This document shows positions 36,656-46,700 of a stretch of 64,000 bases of DNA, piece after piece. The position numbers and the translations under genes are program-made. Source of the DNA: Heterostelium album PN500. Taxonomy: Eukaryota; Evosea; Eumycetozoa; Acytosteliales; Acytosteliaceae. The notes under the pieces were generated by a model, which did no database searches, had not been told where the DNA came from, and was given only the letters and a program-made list of their open reading frames with translations. The DNA lies in the NCBI RefSeq assembly GCF_000004825.1, contig NW_008805086.1:806001-870000 (forward strand), given 5' to 3'. Numbering within the stretch: position 1 is the stretch's first letter; every line of letters begins with the position of its first letter.

Positions 36656-37103
36656 ATGTCTAACAATTTTGAAGATTCTTTAGATTTCGAGATTAGATTT
36701 TTAAATAGTTCTTTAAATATTAATAATAAATTATTAATTTTAAATATATTAAAAAAATATTCTACCTTCACTCTAAAAGACTTTATGAGGGGAAATGAAA
36801 TTGGAGCTATCGATCCACCTTTCTTCAACCAAGTGGTAGAAGGAGAGAATTATTCTTTTCATTTTTCTTCTTTCGAGGTAAAAGAAAAACTATTCTTTTT
36901 TTTCATGAAAATGGTATGTATAGATTGATATCTTTTCATTTTTAAAATCATAAGTAATAACATCATTTTTTCAATAGATATAGGAGATCAAGTTTTTCAA
37001 CAAGGAAATATTCTTTTTGATTATAAAACAAAAAATAGTTCCAATTGGAAAAGAATTCGCCAGATTAGCTTCGCAATATAACAAATATTCAACTCAAACT
37101 TAG
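36656..37103 (+). CDS. Small protein of unknown function, two exons
   Basis: Exon 1, 36656-36913, ends in ATG followed by a GTATGT donor. Exon 2, 36984-37103, ends in TAG. They join in phase 0 to give 125 residues. Two acceptors lie 7 bases apart: the upstream one (TTTTTCAATAG) would run straight into a stop, so the downstream one (ATATAG) was chosen. The sequence is Phe/Lys/Asn-rich, with SLDFEIRFLNSSLNI near the start and FARLASQYNKYSTQT at the end. It shows no signal peptide and no known domain. AT content is close to that of intergenic DNA, so this could be a fast-evolving lineage-specific gene or a chance ORF. Confidence 0.4.
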
Positions 37104-37451
37104 TCTCAATAACAAAATTCTATATATTAATAAACAAAAATTATTAGTATCTTTTCATTGCTTCCACTATTATATCATCCTCTAAATTTATTTTTTTAAT
37201 AAAAGATGAGAGAAAAGTTTTCTCTCTTGAAAAATTTTAAAATTCAAAGAATGAAGGAGATGTGAGATTCTTGATAATTTTGAAAGGAAAGTTTAACATA
37301 GATAAACAAGATTAGATACAAATAGTTTAAGAGAGTTTTAACTAAAAAATTAAATTAGGAATACTTTAAATCTTGATTAATTTATTATTACAAATATTTA
37401 TTTTTATTTTATTTCAAATTTAGTAGATTTGTTTATATTACCATGTGGTTG
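37104..37451. other. Intergenic stretch between the small unknown gene and Atg6 (convergent 3' ends)
   Basis: About 350 bp of AT-rich DNA without a recognisable gene. It separates two converging transcripts. Confidence 0.6.
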
Positions 37452-40259
37452 TTAAGTTGATAGAATAGATGATGGTTGTTTTGGTGAGTTATTATTATTA
37501 TTGTTATTGATTGAATCAATTGAAACATTATCATTGTTATTACTATTATTGTTGTTTGTAAAGTTATTGTTATTGTTATTGTTGTTGCTGTTGATTGATG
37601 ATGGTGGTGTTGATACATTACTTTGTTGATTTAATGAAGATGGTGATGAAGATTGTGAGTTGTTAGAGGCAGCTGCATTCGACGACGACGATGATGCAGG
37701 TCTTTTTATGTTGATATTCATTGGTTGAGTCGATTCGTTCTTTGCGACCCAGGACAACAGCCATTTCAAGTTGGTCAGCATGTATTTCAATGCTTTCGTC
37801 CAGGTATCCTCGTCGGTGAATTGCATCTTTATCAACATCCTATTGATATAACCATTCTCAATGGTATACGGCACTTCAAAGTCGGGATCGTGAACGGTCT
37901 TCACATGGTCGGTCAGTTCCTTCAGACACTGCAGGAACGACACCATTCCATTGTCGAATCGACCGTACCAAAACAGCCGACCCAACGAAATATCGCTGGA
38001 ACCATAGAGCTCGTAGACCGCTTTGTTCACGATATCCTCGATTTTCGAAGTCGAGCCATTCGGTATCAGTTTGAACTGCTTGAATTTGTAGTTCAAGCGC
38101 TTCGCCAGGTTGTCCAACAGCGAAATCGCCAGTCCCCAAGCGGAATTGATTTCATTCCACTCGACCGGTTGCGATTGCAGCCGACCGAGACGCAATCCAT
38201 TGATAGTACCGAAATGTCCGTCGTACCAAAGGTGGAATGCGTCGTTGAGGATGTTTGTTTCTTTGAGTCGTCGGAGCTTGTCAATGGCGACGCCAGTCTG
38301 AGTGACAATCGACGCCTGGTCGTCTATCAGACGGTTGGCATCGCGTTGGTGCTCCGAGTAGCTGCTCCAGTAGCGCTGTTCCAGGAGGTCGAGTTGCTCT
38401 TTGCGACGCGCCAGATCGTTGGCGATGTTCGAGAGGTAGGTACGGTCGCGCTGAGTTCTCTCCAACGCACCGAAATAGAATCGTTCCTCCTCCTCCAGCT
38501 TTGCAATCTGCTTGTCCAACGCAGCCAGATCGTAGCCACTGCTATCTCTATGCAGAGAATCCAACGTACACTGATAGGCTTCAATCTCGTCGACAATCTC
38601 CTTAGTCTCCAGCTCCAACTCGCCCGTAGTCAACTTTGCACACTCCATACACATCGGAAAGTCTGTATTAATCAACTCTGTTATCAATCTAAATAGTGAA
38701 GTTGCTTGATGATATTTCAATGATCCTGTAGTATTATTATTACTGTTACTATTATTACTGTTATTTATTAATGGTGGTGAACCAATTGGTGATACAACAT
38801 TACTTGACAATGTCATTGAGCTATTACCATTGTTACTGTTATTATTATATTGATGTTGTTGTAAAGGTGTATTTGGTGTTGTAATATAATGTTGTTGAAT
38901 TGGTGGTGACATTACACCACTATTATTATTACTATTATTACTATTATTGTTGTTATTTATTATTCTTTGTTGATAATGATGTTGATGTATATTGGATCCT
39001 GGTGGTGACATTGATAGTTCTATAGCTGATTGGTATTTAGGTAACGATGCTAAACTTTGAGATTTAGAGTTGGATCGCAAGTATTTCAGCTTTGACAGTG
39101 ATTTTTGTTGTGGACTATGAATGATTCTGTTGTTGTTTGGTATGCTACTGCTACTGTTGTGTATGGGTGATGTCATACCCGAGCTACTGCTATTCTTTAG
39201 TGATTGTCTTGATGTGCTGCTAGATGATTTCAATGTCTTTCTATCTCTTTCTCTTTCTCTCTCTCTCTCGTTAGACTGTATCAATGCAATCGGTTCACCT
39301 TCATACGATGAACTAGCAGAACTACCGATCATAGACATCATCTTTGGGTTAATAGTTTGACTCGTATGATGATTGTTACTATTACTATTACTATTGTTGT
39401 TGATTGTAGTTGCTGTTGCTGTTGTTATTGTTGACGATGAAGAAGTAGTAGAAGATAAAGAAGATGGAACACTCATTCTGTGTTGTGATAACGATCCGAA
39501 TGAAGATGGTGATGTTCCTGTTACACTACTACTACTATTACTATTGTTGTTATTGTTATTATCATTATTAATGGCAATAGGTTGTTGCTGACCTACTTGT
39601 TGTGGTTGTTGTTGCTGTTGTTGTACTGCTTGTTGTTGTTGGTTATTTACTAGGTGTTGTAACTGAGGTTGACTTTGATGATGTTGATGATATTTAGCGA
39701 GTTGTGGATCACGCTTTCTAAAGAGACCTGTTTTGAACTTTGTTAGGTGACCACCTCGATCGTTGTGTGACTGTGATATAGATGGATAGCTACTAAGTGT
39801 TGCCGATAGATTAGATGAGGAAGAGTTACTAATTGTGTTGCTACTGTTATGGATGTTATTGTTATTGTTGTTGTTATTTCCAGATGCTGCAGAAGATTGT
39901 CTCATAATAGAAGCTAATGACTCTGTCTTTGCCAATATTTGATTTTGTGTTGTTGTTGTTGTTGTTGTCGATGATGAAGATGAACCTGTAGCACCTGTTG
40001 CTGTTGTTGGTGCAACCAACAGTTTCTCTTGTAATATCTTTACTAAACTTAAAATATCTTCATTATCTTTGATGAACAACATATATATATATATATATAA
40101 ATAGGAAAGCAAACAAAGTTAATAACAACAAACAACAATGTTGGCGCAAACAAACAATCAAATGAACATACCTTTATCAATGAATATCGATTGATCTATT
40201 TCCAATAGAGATTCATGCAATTCCAATGGTTTAGAGCATTTCTGACAAAATAAATCCAT
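37452..40259 (-). CDS. atg6: Atg6 / Beclin-1 autophagy protein with a very long low-complexity insert
   Basis: Exon 1 (40259-40172) and exon 2 (40066-37452) join as G|AT, giving about 900 residues, twice the size of human Beclin-1 (450). Exon 1 encodes MDLFCQKCSKPLEL, the first zinc-type CxxC of the family. Its partner, FPMCMECAKLTTGELELETKE, appears only near residue 500. In between lie about 450 residues of Asn, Ser, Gln, Thr and His tracts plus an RERERERERDR run at about 39250-39272. The C-terminal half is a conventional coiled coil (YQCTLDSLHRD to YWSSYSEHQRD) and the BARA domain (HLWYDGHFGTINGLRLGR, EINSAWGLAISLLDNLAKRL). A second Asn/Ser tail of about 100 residues closes the protein. 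Beclin is the scaffold of the class III PI3-kinase (Vps34) complex in autophagosome formation. The acceptor of exon 2 is AAAG, unusual but the only one keeping phase. Confidence 0.92.
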
Positions 40260-41038
40260 CACTCACTTGCTTGCTTGTTCTTGCAGATCAACCATCTAAA
40301 CTACTTTACTTTACTTTACTACTAACTTCCACAATGATTGACTGTTTGTCTAACCTAACCTATGATATAATAATATATATCCTTATTTTGTTTTTTTTGC
40401 AAGTCTACAATTTAAATAAGTGGGTGGGTGTTTGGTGTTTTATTTTATTTTATTTTTTGTATTTTTTTTTCGTATTTATTTTTGATATTTATTAACCAAA
40501 GTTTAGTTCAATTAAAACTACAAGTAGTCATAAATAAGTCTGAATGAATATTTATTTGGAAGATTTTTTTTAAATTTTTATTTTTTATTCCTTTTTTTGT
40601 AAGAATGATTGGTTTTTTTACCAAAAAGTGAAATTAGTGCGAGAAAATGCTTTTTATGTGACTAAAAAAATTTTGTTAAAGTCAAAAATTACTATGGTAG
40701 ATAAAAACAAATTTTTAAGTTTAATGAAATTAATAAAATTTTTAATAATAGTAACTTACCTGTCCTGATCTGAGTTTGTGGAAGTGATTTAGATTTTATG
40801 GAGCCAAAGAAAACGTAAACACTCGACATTTTACCGAAAGCTTTGTAGATAGACCAGGAATGACTGTTTTGATTGTATAGTGGACCTTGTTTCCCAAGAT
40901 GCCAATGTTTCTACCTAAGAAGTAACAACCTAGGTAGTATATCAAATTAAATTTTTTAAATTTTTTTCTCTTCCAAAAATTAAATCAAGTTATTGTTCAA
41001 AATTTTCTTTTGCATTAAATTCATTATTATGTGTAAAA
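40260..41038. other. Divergent intergenic region between Atg6 and the 41039 gene
   Basis: About 780 bp. A GTGGGTGGGTG motif at about 40422-40432 could be promoter of Atg6. A more GC-rich island at about 40757-40960 contains a possible small minus-strand first exon (listed separately). The rest is A/T runs. Confidence 0.5.
40760..40829 (-). CDS. Possible first exon of an unresolved small gene
   Basis: ATG at 40829 opens 23 codons (MSSVYVFFGSIKSKSLPQTQ, then IRT) and runs into a perfect CAG|GTAAGT donor at 40759. The exon and about 130 bases upstream are much richer in GC than the surroundings, as host exons here are. The wording loosely recalls the N termini of tiny mitochondrial inner-membrane proteins such as ATP synthase subunit k, but that is weak. 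The only in-phase acceptor found (CATAG near 40696) adds 12 codons before a stop. It could also be a spliced 5' leader of Atg6. Confidence 0.25.
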
Positions 41039-41938
41039 ATGATAAATAAAATAAAGATTACAAGATTAATATCATTATCTATATTTTTCATCATTTCAAT
41101 TTCACTTTGTCATGGACGTAATACTCCCATTTTATTAAATGAAACAAACTATAAACAATCAATTCTTGATTTAAAATCAAAGAATCAATCTGTTATCTTG
41201 CGATTATATTGGGATAGCAATGGTGATCATTTGGTTGATAGACTAATACCATTCCCAGAGGTTGTTGTAAGAGGAATCGATTGCCGAGAGAATATAAAAC
41301 TCTGTGAGAAAGTATCATTGGAAAAGAATCTATCAACGATCATACTTCTTGCATCCGATGAATATGGAGCACCTGGAATACCAATAAAGTATATATGAAC
41401 AATATTATTCTTTTTGATTAAAAACCTACCACTACTAATTTAATAACTTTGATTAAGATTCCAAAGTAGAGATCAAAGAAATAAGGAGTTTGATGATCTA
41501 ATTAGGGAAATATTCAATATTTTAGGTATTCCAGTAAACATTGTAGAGTTGACATTGTCAAATGCTCAAGAGGTTGTTTATAACAGTAATAAATCAGTTC
41601 TTGTTCAAATACACTACCAATGGAATAATTATGACAAATTTAATGTTCCAACATTTGAAAGATTATCAGCAAGGTATTCGAATGTTCCAAACTTTGTGGT
41701 TGCCAGAGCGAAATGTTGTCAGTTCGATGGTTGTCAATGTGATCAACTTGATATCGTTGGAAAATTATATAGTCAATCTATTATATTGCTCTACTCTGCG
41801 AAGCGACAACAATGTATCATCTATAATGGTTATGTTTGTGAATCTACAATAAGTGAATTCATTCAAGATGAAATCGATGGAAATGAATTTAAATCTCATT
41901 ATAATACTACACTACTCTCAAATAACTATTACTGTTGA
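41039..41938 (+). CDS. Secreted protein with two thioredoxin-fold-like domains lacking CxxC
   Basis: Exons 41039-41388 and 41458-41938 join as AA|A to give 276 residues. A signal peptide is clear (basic start, hydrophobic core, CHG around residue 26). The second half reads SVLVQIHYQWNNYDKFN, then FERLSARYSNVPNFVVARAK and SQSIILLYSAKRQQCIIYNG. That is the beta-alpha-beta order of a PDI-type thioredoxin domain, but the CGHC position is occupied by NNYD. The first half (SVILRLYW, then VVVRGIDC) could be a similar fold. Six or more cysteines (CC, CQCD and others) suggest disulfides. The acceptor is AAG, not YAG. A broken duplicate lies 5 kb away at 36039. The fold call is by pattern only; a redox-inactive chaperone-like role is inference. 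Confidence 0.7.
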
Positions 41939-42224
41939 TCATTATCTATAAATATATATTATTTTTAAACAATAATAAATTCAAATTGTTTTTTTCTTCT
42001 TTTTTAAATATATTTGGTACTCTAATATAAATATTATAGTTAAATATTTCTTTATTATTAAAGAAGTTATAAACATAAAAGAGCCAAAAAGTTAATATTT
42101 GTAATTTATATCTTTTTTAATAATCAAAATTTTTTTTATTAGACATTCCAAAATTTTAAGAATTAAGAAAACATTGAAATGATAGGCATTATTATTATTA
42201 TCTGGTATGGCTCATTTTTTCACA

Positions 42225-42640
42225 TTCTATTTCAATGAGCACATCTATAGCTTTCTTCCAGCTCTTTAAGATAAGCGAATGCATCATCACACTCTTTACT
42301 TTTAATTAAATTTAATAAAGGAATTTCAATAGATGACACATTCTTAATAAAACGTCGATAATAACCATCAAGCCCAATAAAAGATCTGACCTCGGTTCTA
42401 GAATCTTGGGTTTCTCCCAAGCTAATATAGATTTTATCTTGTCATGCATTGGTTTAATAACACTACGACCAACTACATGACCAAGGAAATCCATTTCTCT
42501 CTTAGCAAATTTACATAGATGAAAGTAAAGAGTGTGATGATGCTTTCGCTTATCTTAAAGATCAGGGATCTAATGTCAATTATCTAGTGGCTCTCGATCT
42601 CCTCTACCATTGTTCCAGGCCAACCGGATGGAAAACAATT
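42225..42640 (-). mobile_element. Ty3/gypsy-like LTR retroelement fossil (pol fragment)
   Basis: A short pol remnant. The minus strand carries the end of a reverse transcriptase with FLGHVV and the YYRRFIKN motif leading toward RNase H, typical of Ty3/gypsy elements such as the dictyostelid Skipper/DGLT-A group. A short piece of the same region recurs in the opposite orientation from about 42520 on, so the remnant has been rearranged head to head. It is broken, with several breaks, and lacks gag, integrase and LTRs. It looks old. Confidence 0.65.
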
Positions 42641-42846
42641 GTACTTTTTAATTTACCTTCAACACAATATAAAACTAAAAGATTAATTATAAACTTATTG
42701 TTAAAATTGATTAAAGCATGGCTGCTGAATATTAATTTTATTATTTACAAGATTTATATTACGTCGATTGATTTTAGTTTGAAAGTAATGATAAAAATAT
42801 CGACATTATGTGGAATTGTTTGTTCGTCTAATTGATTAACTATATC

Positions 42847-43466
42847 TTAATAATCATCTTCACTTATACATTTCTCAACTAGTTCCATGATTGCAGGTGT
42901 TTCTAATGCAGCCATATATCTTTCTTTATCATTTATTTGTTTATTAACTAAATTGTTTTCGAAATATATATCGATTTATTATGTTGTTTAGTATAAAATG
43001 AATAAAGAGATATGGTTGTATAAAAACATACTTTCCAATTCAGTTTGATGAGTACCTGGCTTTATATAGATATTCAATTTCGATGGTTTCGGTAGATAGT
43101 GTGCAATCTTTTGTCGCATACACAGTGCAATGGTTGGTGCAAGATGACAGTGTGGAACCGTCGGTTTAAAGTATATCGTAATCAAACAATCATTGTTATC
43201 CTCTACTTCTATCAGTTCTTCACTGACCACCTTTAGTTCTTCCAAAGTATTAGGTAGCTCTGGATCTAAAGTTGATCATATTAATTATCACTAAAATTCT
43301 ATAATACTCTACAATCTTAAATATGATATATACCTCTAATCGATCTAATTATATCTATATCATTTATCAAATTAGAAATCATTAATTAATCAAATTTGAA
43401 TACTAACTAGCTAAACATACCAAACACATCTTCAGAGTCAACTTTATTGTACCCATGAAATGTCAT
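42847..43466 (-). CDS. ciao2b: Cytosolic Fe-S assembly targeting factor CIAO2B / MIP18 (FAM96B, Cia2)
   Basis: Four exons (43466-43421, 43354-43334, 43265-43032, 42947-42847) join in phase to give 133 residues. With CIAO1 and MMS19 this factor hands 4Fe-4S clusters to nuclear and cytosolic enzymes such as DNA polymerases and helicases. Matches to the MIP18 family are direct: VFDIIRSIRDPELPNTLEEL, IYFKPTVPHCHLAP with the reactive Cys at residue 62, IYIKPGTHQTELE and NKQINDKERYMAALE. The N terminus is shorter than in human. Exon 2 is a 21-nt microexon encoding most of DIIRSIR; without it the join loses the family's most conserved N-terminal helix, which makes it secure despite its size. Confidence 0.92.
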
Positions 43467-43799
43467 ATTTTAACTGAAATATATATCTTTAAATTATAAT
43501 GATATTTATAATCTGTATTCCATAATCCTATTTATTTATATTTATATTTATATTATTTACAAAGACATTAACAAAAATGGTGTATATATGAAGATAAACA
43601 TTTAAAAAATGATTTTAATAAAAAATGAAAATCAAAAAAAAAAAAACAATAATATCTTTTTAAGGAAATTGAATGATGCTATTCCCAAAAACTAAATTTC
43701 CAATGCAAATGGTGAAGTGTCGATTGATTTCACTATTTACAAAAAATATAATAAATAAGAATAGTTATTTTAATTATAATTTATATTTATTTATATATT
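43467..43799. other. Intergenic stretch between CIAO2B start and GCN1 stop
   Basis: About 330 bp of AT-rich DNA containing the CIAO2B promoter and the GCN1 3' end. No further gene is seen. Confidence 0.6.
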
Positions 43800-46700
43800 T
43801 TAATATTGAGATTCATTCTCTGAATCAGGAGCTAACTTTATCAAGATTCTCTTGTGATAATCTAACAATGAGTTGGTGAGGGTGGTGTCGGTCACTGTCT
43901 TGAGATAGTCGTCCATGACAGCTGATTCTTCAAAGATTTGGAGTGCGTGTACCAATGTACGTTCGCAAGAGAGTTTGAGTGGGAGGTTGGTTCTTTCTTT
44001 CAGTCTGATCATGGTGGGTGGAACGATGAGGTGGAGGTACTGACGAACGACCGATGGATGTGCCTTGCTGAATCGCTTAATGATATTGAGTGTGTTGATG
44101 GCGACTGTTGAGGCTGGGTCGCTAATCAACTGACTGAGATTTGGCAGGAGATCTGCGACGTGCGATGGTGAAGCACGCAAGATGTACTCGGCGAGGAGTG
44201 CAGCGGATTCTCTGATTGGTGCTTTCTCGTCCTTGAGATCGACTTGGCAAGTCGAAATGATTTGATTGATGTTTGGCGACGAGGTGATTTCCGAGCCGGA
44301 AACCTTGACGACTTCGGCGAGTGTCAATGATTTACCGTAACGGACAACGACGGTTCCAGATGGACTGAGAAGTTGTGACTTGATAAATTGGTTGAGTGAG
44401 TCTGTGGATGTGAAACACTTGGAAGCGGCACCAATAACTTGAGCGGCGAGATGCTTGAGATCGTCAGACTGGCTGAACAAGAAATCGTAGATGGCAATGA
44501 GAGTCTTGTCGAGATTGGCTTGGTCGATCTTTGGTTTCTTCTCGAATATCGATTGCAATGCTTTGAGCTTGACTTCCTGTGAGGTGCTGTCGGTCGTTGA
44601 GATACCGAGGATCAGTGAGTTGACCAATTGGTCGACGGATGGACTGAGTGTCATGAGCAAACCGAGAGCACTGGCGGCGTGGTTACGAACATTCTTGTGT
44701 GGATCGGCCAAAGCTTTGATAAAGGTTGGTTGGAGTTGTGGCAAGAAGATCTTCATTGAGGTCGGACACTTGACAATGAGTGCCGAGAGGGTCTGGAGGA
44801 TGGCACTCTTGACACCGTGTGGGAATTTGTCACCGATGGTGAGAATGAGTGGACCGGTCATCTCCATAGCCGATGCCTTGACACCGTCTTGCGAAGTGAG
44901 ACTGATGACGGTGTGCAAAGTGTTGGTGGCAAGCTCACGTTGGTCGGCAGTACCGTAACGCAAACCATTGAGGAGAATGGGGAGAACCGATGCCAAACCC
45001 TTTGGAATGCAGAATGCTGGAATGGTTTTGGTGACTGGATCGACCTCGGACTCCAACTCTTCGACTCCCCTTTGTACGGATTGCAAGAAACGGAGGTTGT
45101 CCTTCTTGAGTGTCTTGGTGATGGCCAAGAGTGCGTGGTTGGCGGCAACCAACACTGACTTGTCAGAGTCATTGAACAATCTCAACAAAGCAATAATCAA
45201 ATCATCGATGTAATCCTCGAAATCAAGAGTGGTTCCACTACAGAACTCACCGATCAACTCACAAGCACCGAGGCGGATCGATGGCAATCCAGCTTCAGTC
45301 TGCTCAATGAGCAATGGAATGACAATCTCCAGACCTTCGTCGTCGATAGACTTGCAAATCGATACGGCAGCTGCCTTGATCTCCTTGGAGTTGGCAATGT
45401 CAGAAGCGGTGAACGACTCAATCAACACTGGGATCATAGTTGGCAAATGAGTGTACAAACCGTGTCCGGCATCCGACGAGAGCGAAGCCAAAGCCTGAGC
45501 GTTGGAGGTGGAGATGGGACGCGACAACATCTTGGGAACGATGAATGGAAGAACAATCGACGACTTGATGAGGACGATCTGACGGAGACCATCGAGTGAG
45601 TACTTGGCGAGATTGGCATCGGCGCTGTCGAGCTTGGCAATGAGGGAGGGCAAGATTTCATTGCTGGCCTTGGCAGAGAAGGTGTTGTGAAGTTGGTCGA
45701 ATGCCTTGGCAGCGGCTTCACGCACGTCGATCAATGGATCGCAAAGCGCACGGGTGATACAGTGGACAACCGATGGGAGATATGGCTGGAGTTGAGTACG
45801 AGCCGAGGAAATGACTTCGGTGAGACCAATGCATACACCTTGACGAGTTTCCTCTTCCTTTGAGAGCAATCCACGCTCCAAAATCGGGAGAATCTCTGGG
45901 AGAATACGATCTCCAAGCTTGGAAACAACGTCACCAAGAGTACGAGCGGCGATTTGTCTCTTGTCAATGTTGGATGAACCAATCGAGGAGATGATCATCT
46001 CGATCAAAGTTGGAAGAATCTCACGCAATGTCTTTGGTGTGTTATCAACAACGTACTTCCAGATCAACAACACCTTTTGACGCACAGAGATGTTGTTATC
46101 GAAACGCATCATGTACAACGAAGATAAGATACGATCCAAACGATCCTTTCCAAGCAATGTGTAGATCTCATTCTTGGTTTGTGATTCGTTGGTTTCCTCT
46201 TCGTCGTCGCCACCGTCCTCTCCGGAAGCAGCTCTTGCTTTGGCAGCGGCAGCTCTTTCTTTCTTTGACATCTTGGCTGTCGATTGCTGTTGTTCTTTCT
46301 GTTGTTGCTCACGCTGTTGTTGTTCGGCGAGTTGCGATTGGACATCACCCAAACTCGATCCACCGAGCTTGAACAAAAGATCACCAAACAATTGGACACA
46401 AGACAAACGAATACGCCAGTTCTCATGGAAGAGTACACGCTCCAACGATGGAACAATGACCTCAATACCAGTGACAGCGAATTGAGTGATAATCGATTGA
46501 CCACAACGCATACAGACCTCACGAACCGGATCGGAATCGTCTGCCAAACCCTTGAGTACCTGTGGGAGTACACGTGGCAAGTATGGAAGGAAGGAATCAC
46601 CGAACGAGATTGGCGAGAAAACAAACATCGACATGACACCCTCACGTACGTGTGAACGTGGACTGTTAGCCATTGTTAGAAGCTCATTAATGAGATTGTT

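Noticed and set aside
37725-38696. 323-codon plus-strand ORF opposite the Beclin BARA domain
   Set aside because: Antisense shadow of a conserved coding exon, with no family resemblance.
42587-42835. 82-codon plus ORF after the retroelement remnant
   Set aside because: It begins in the fossil and continues into random AT-rich DNA.
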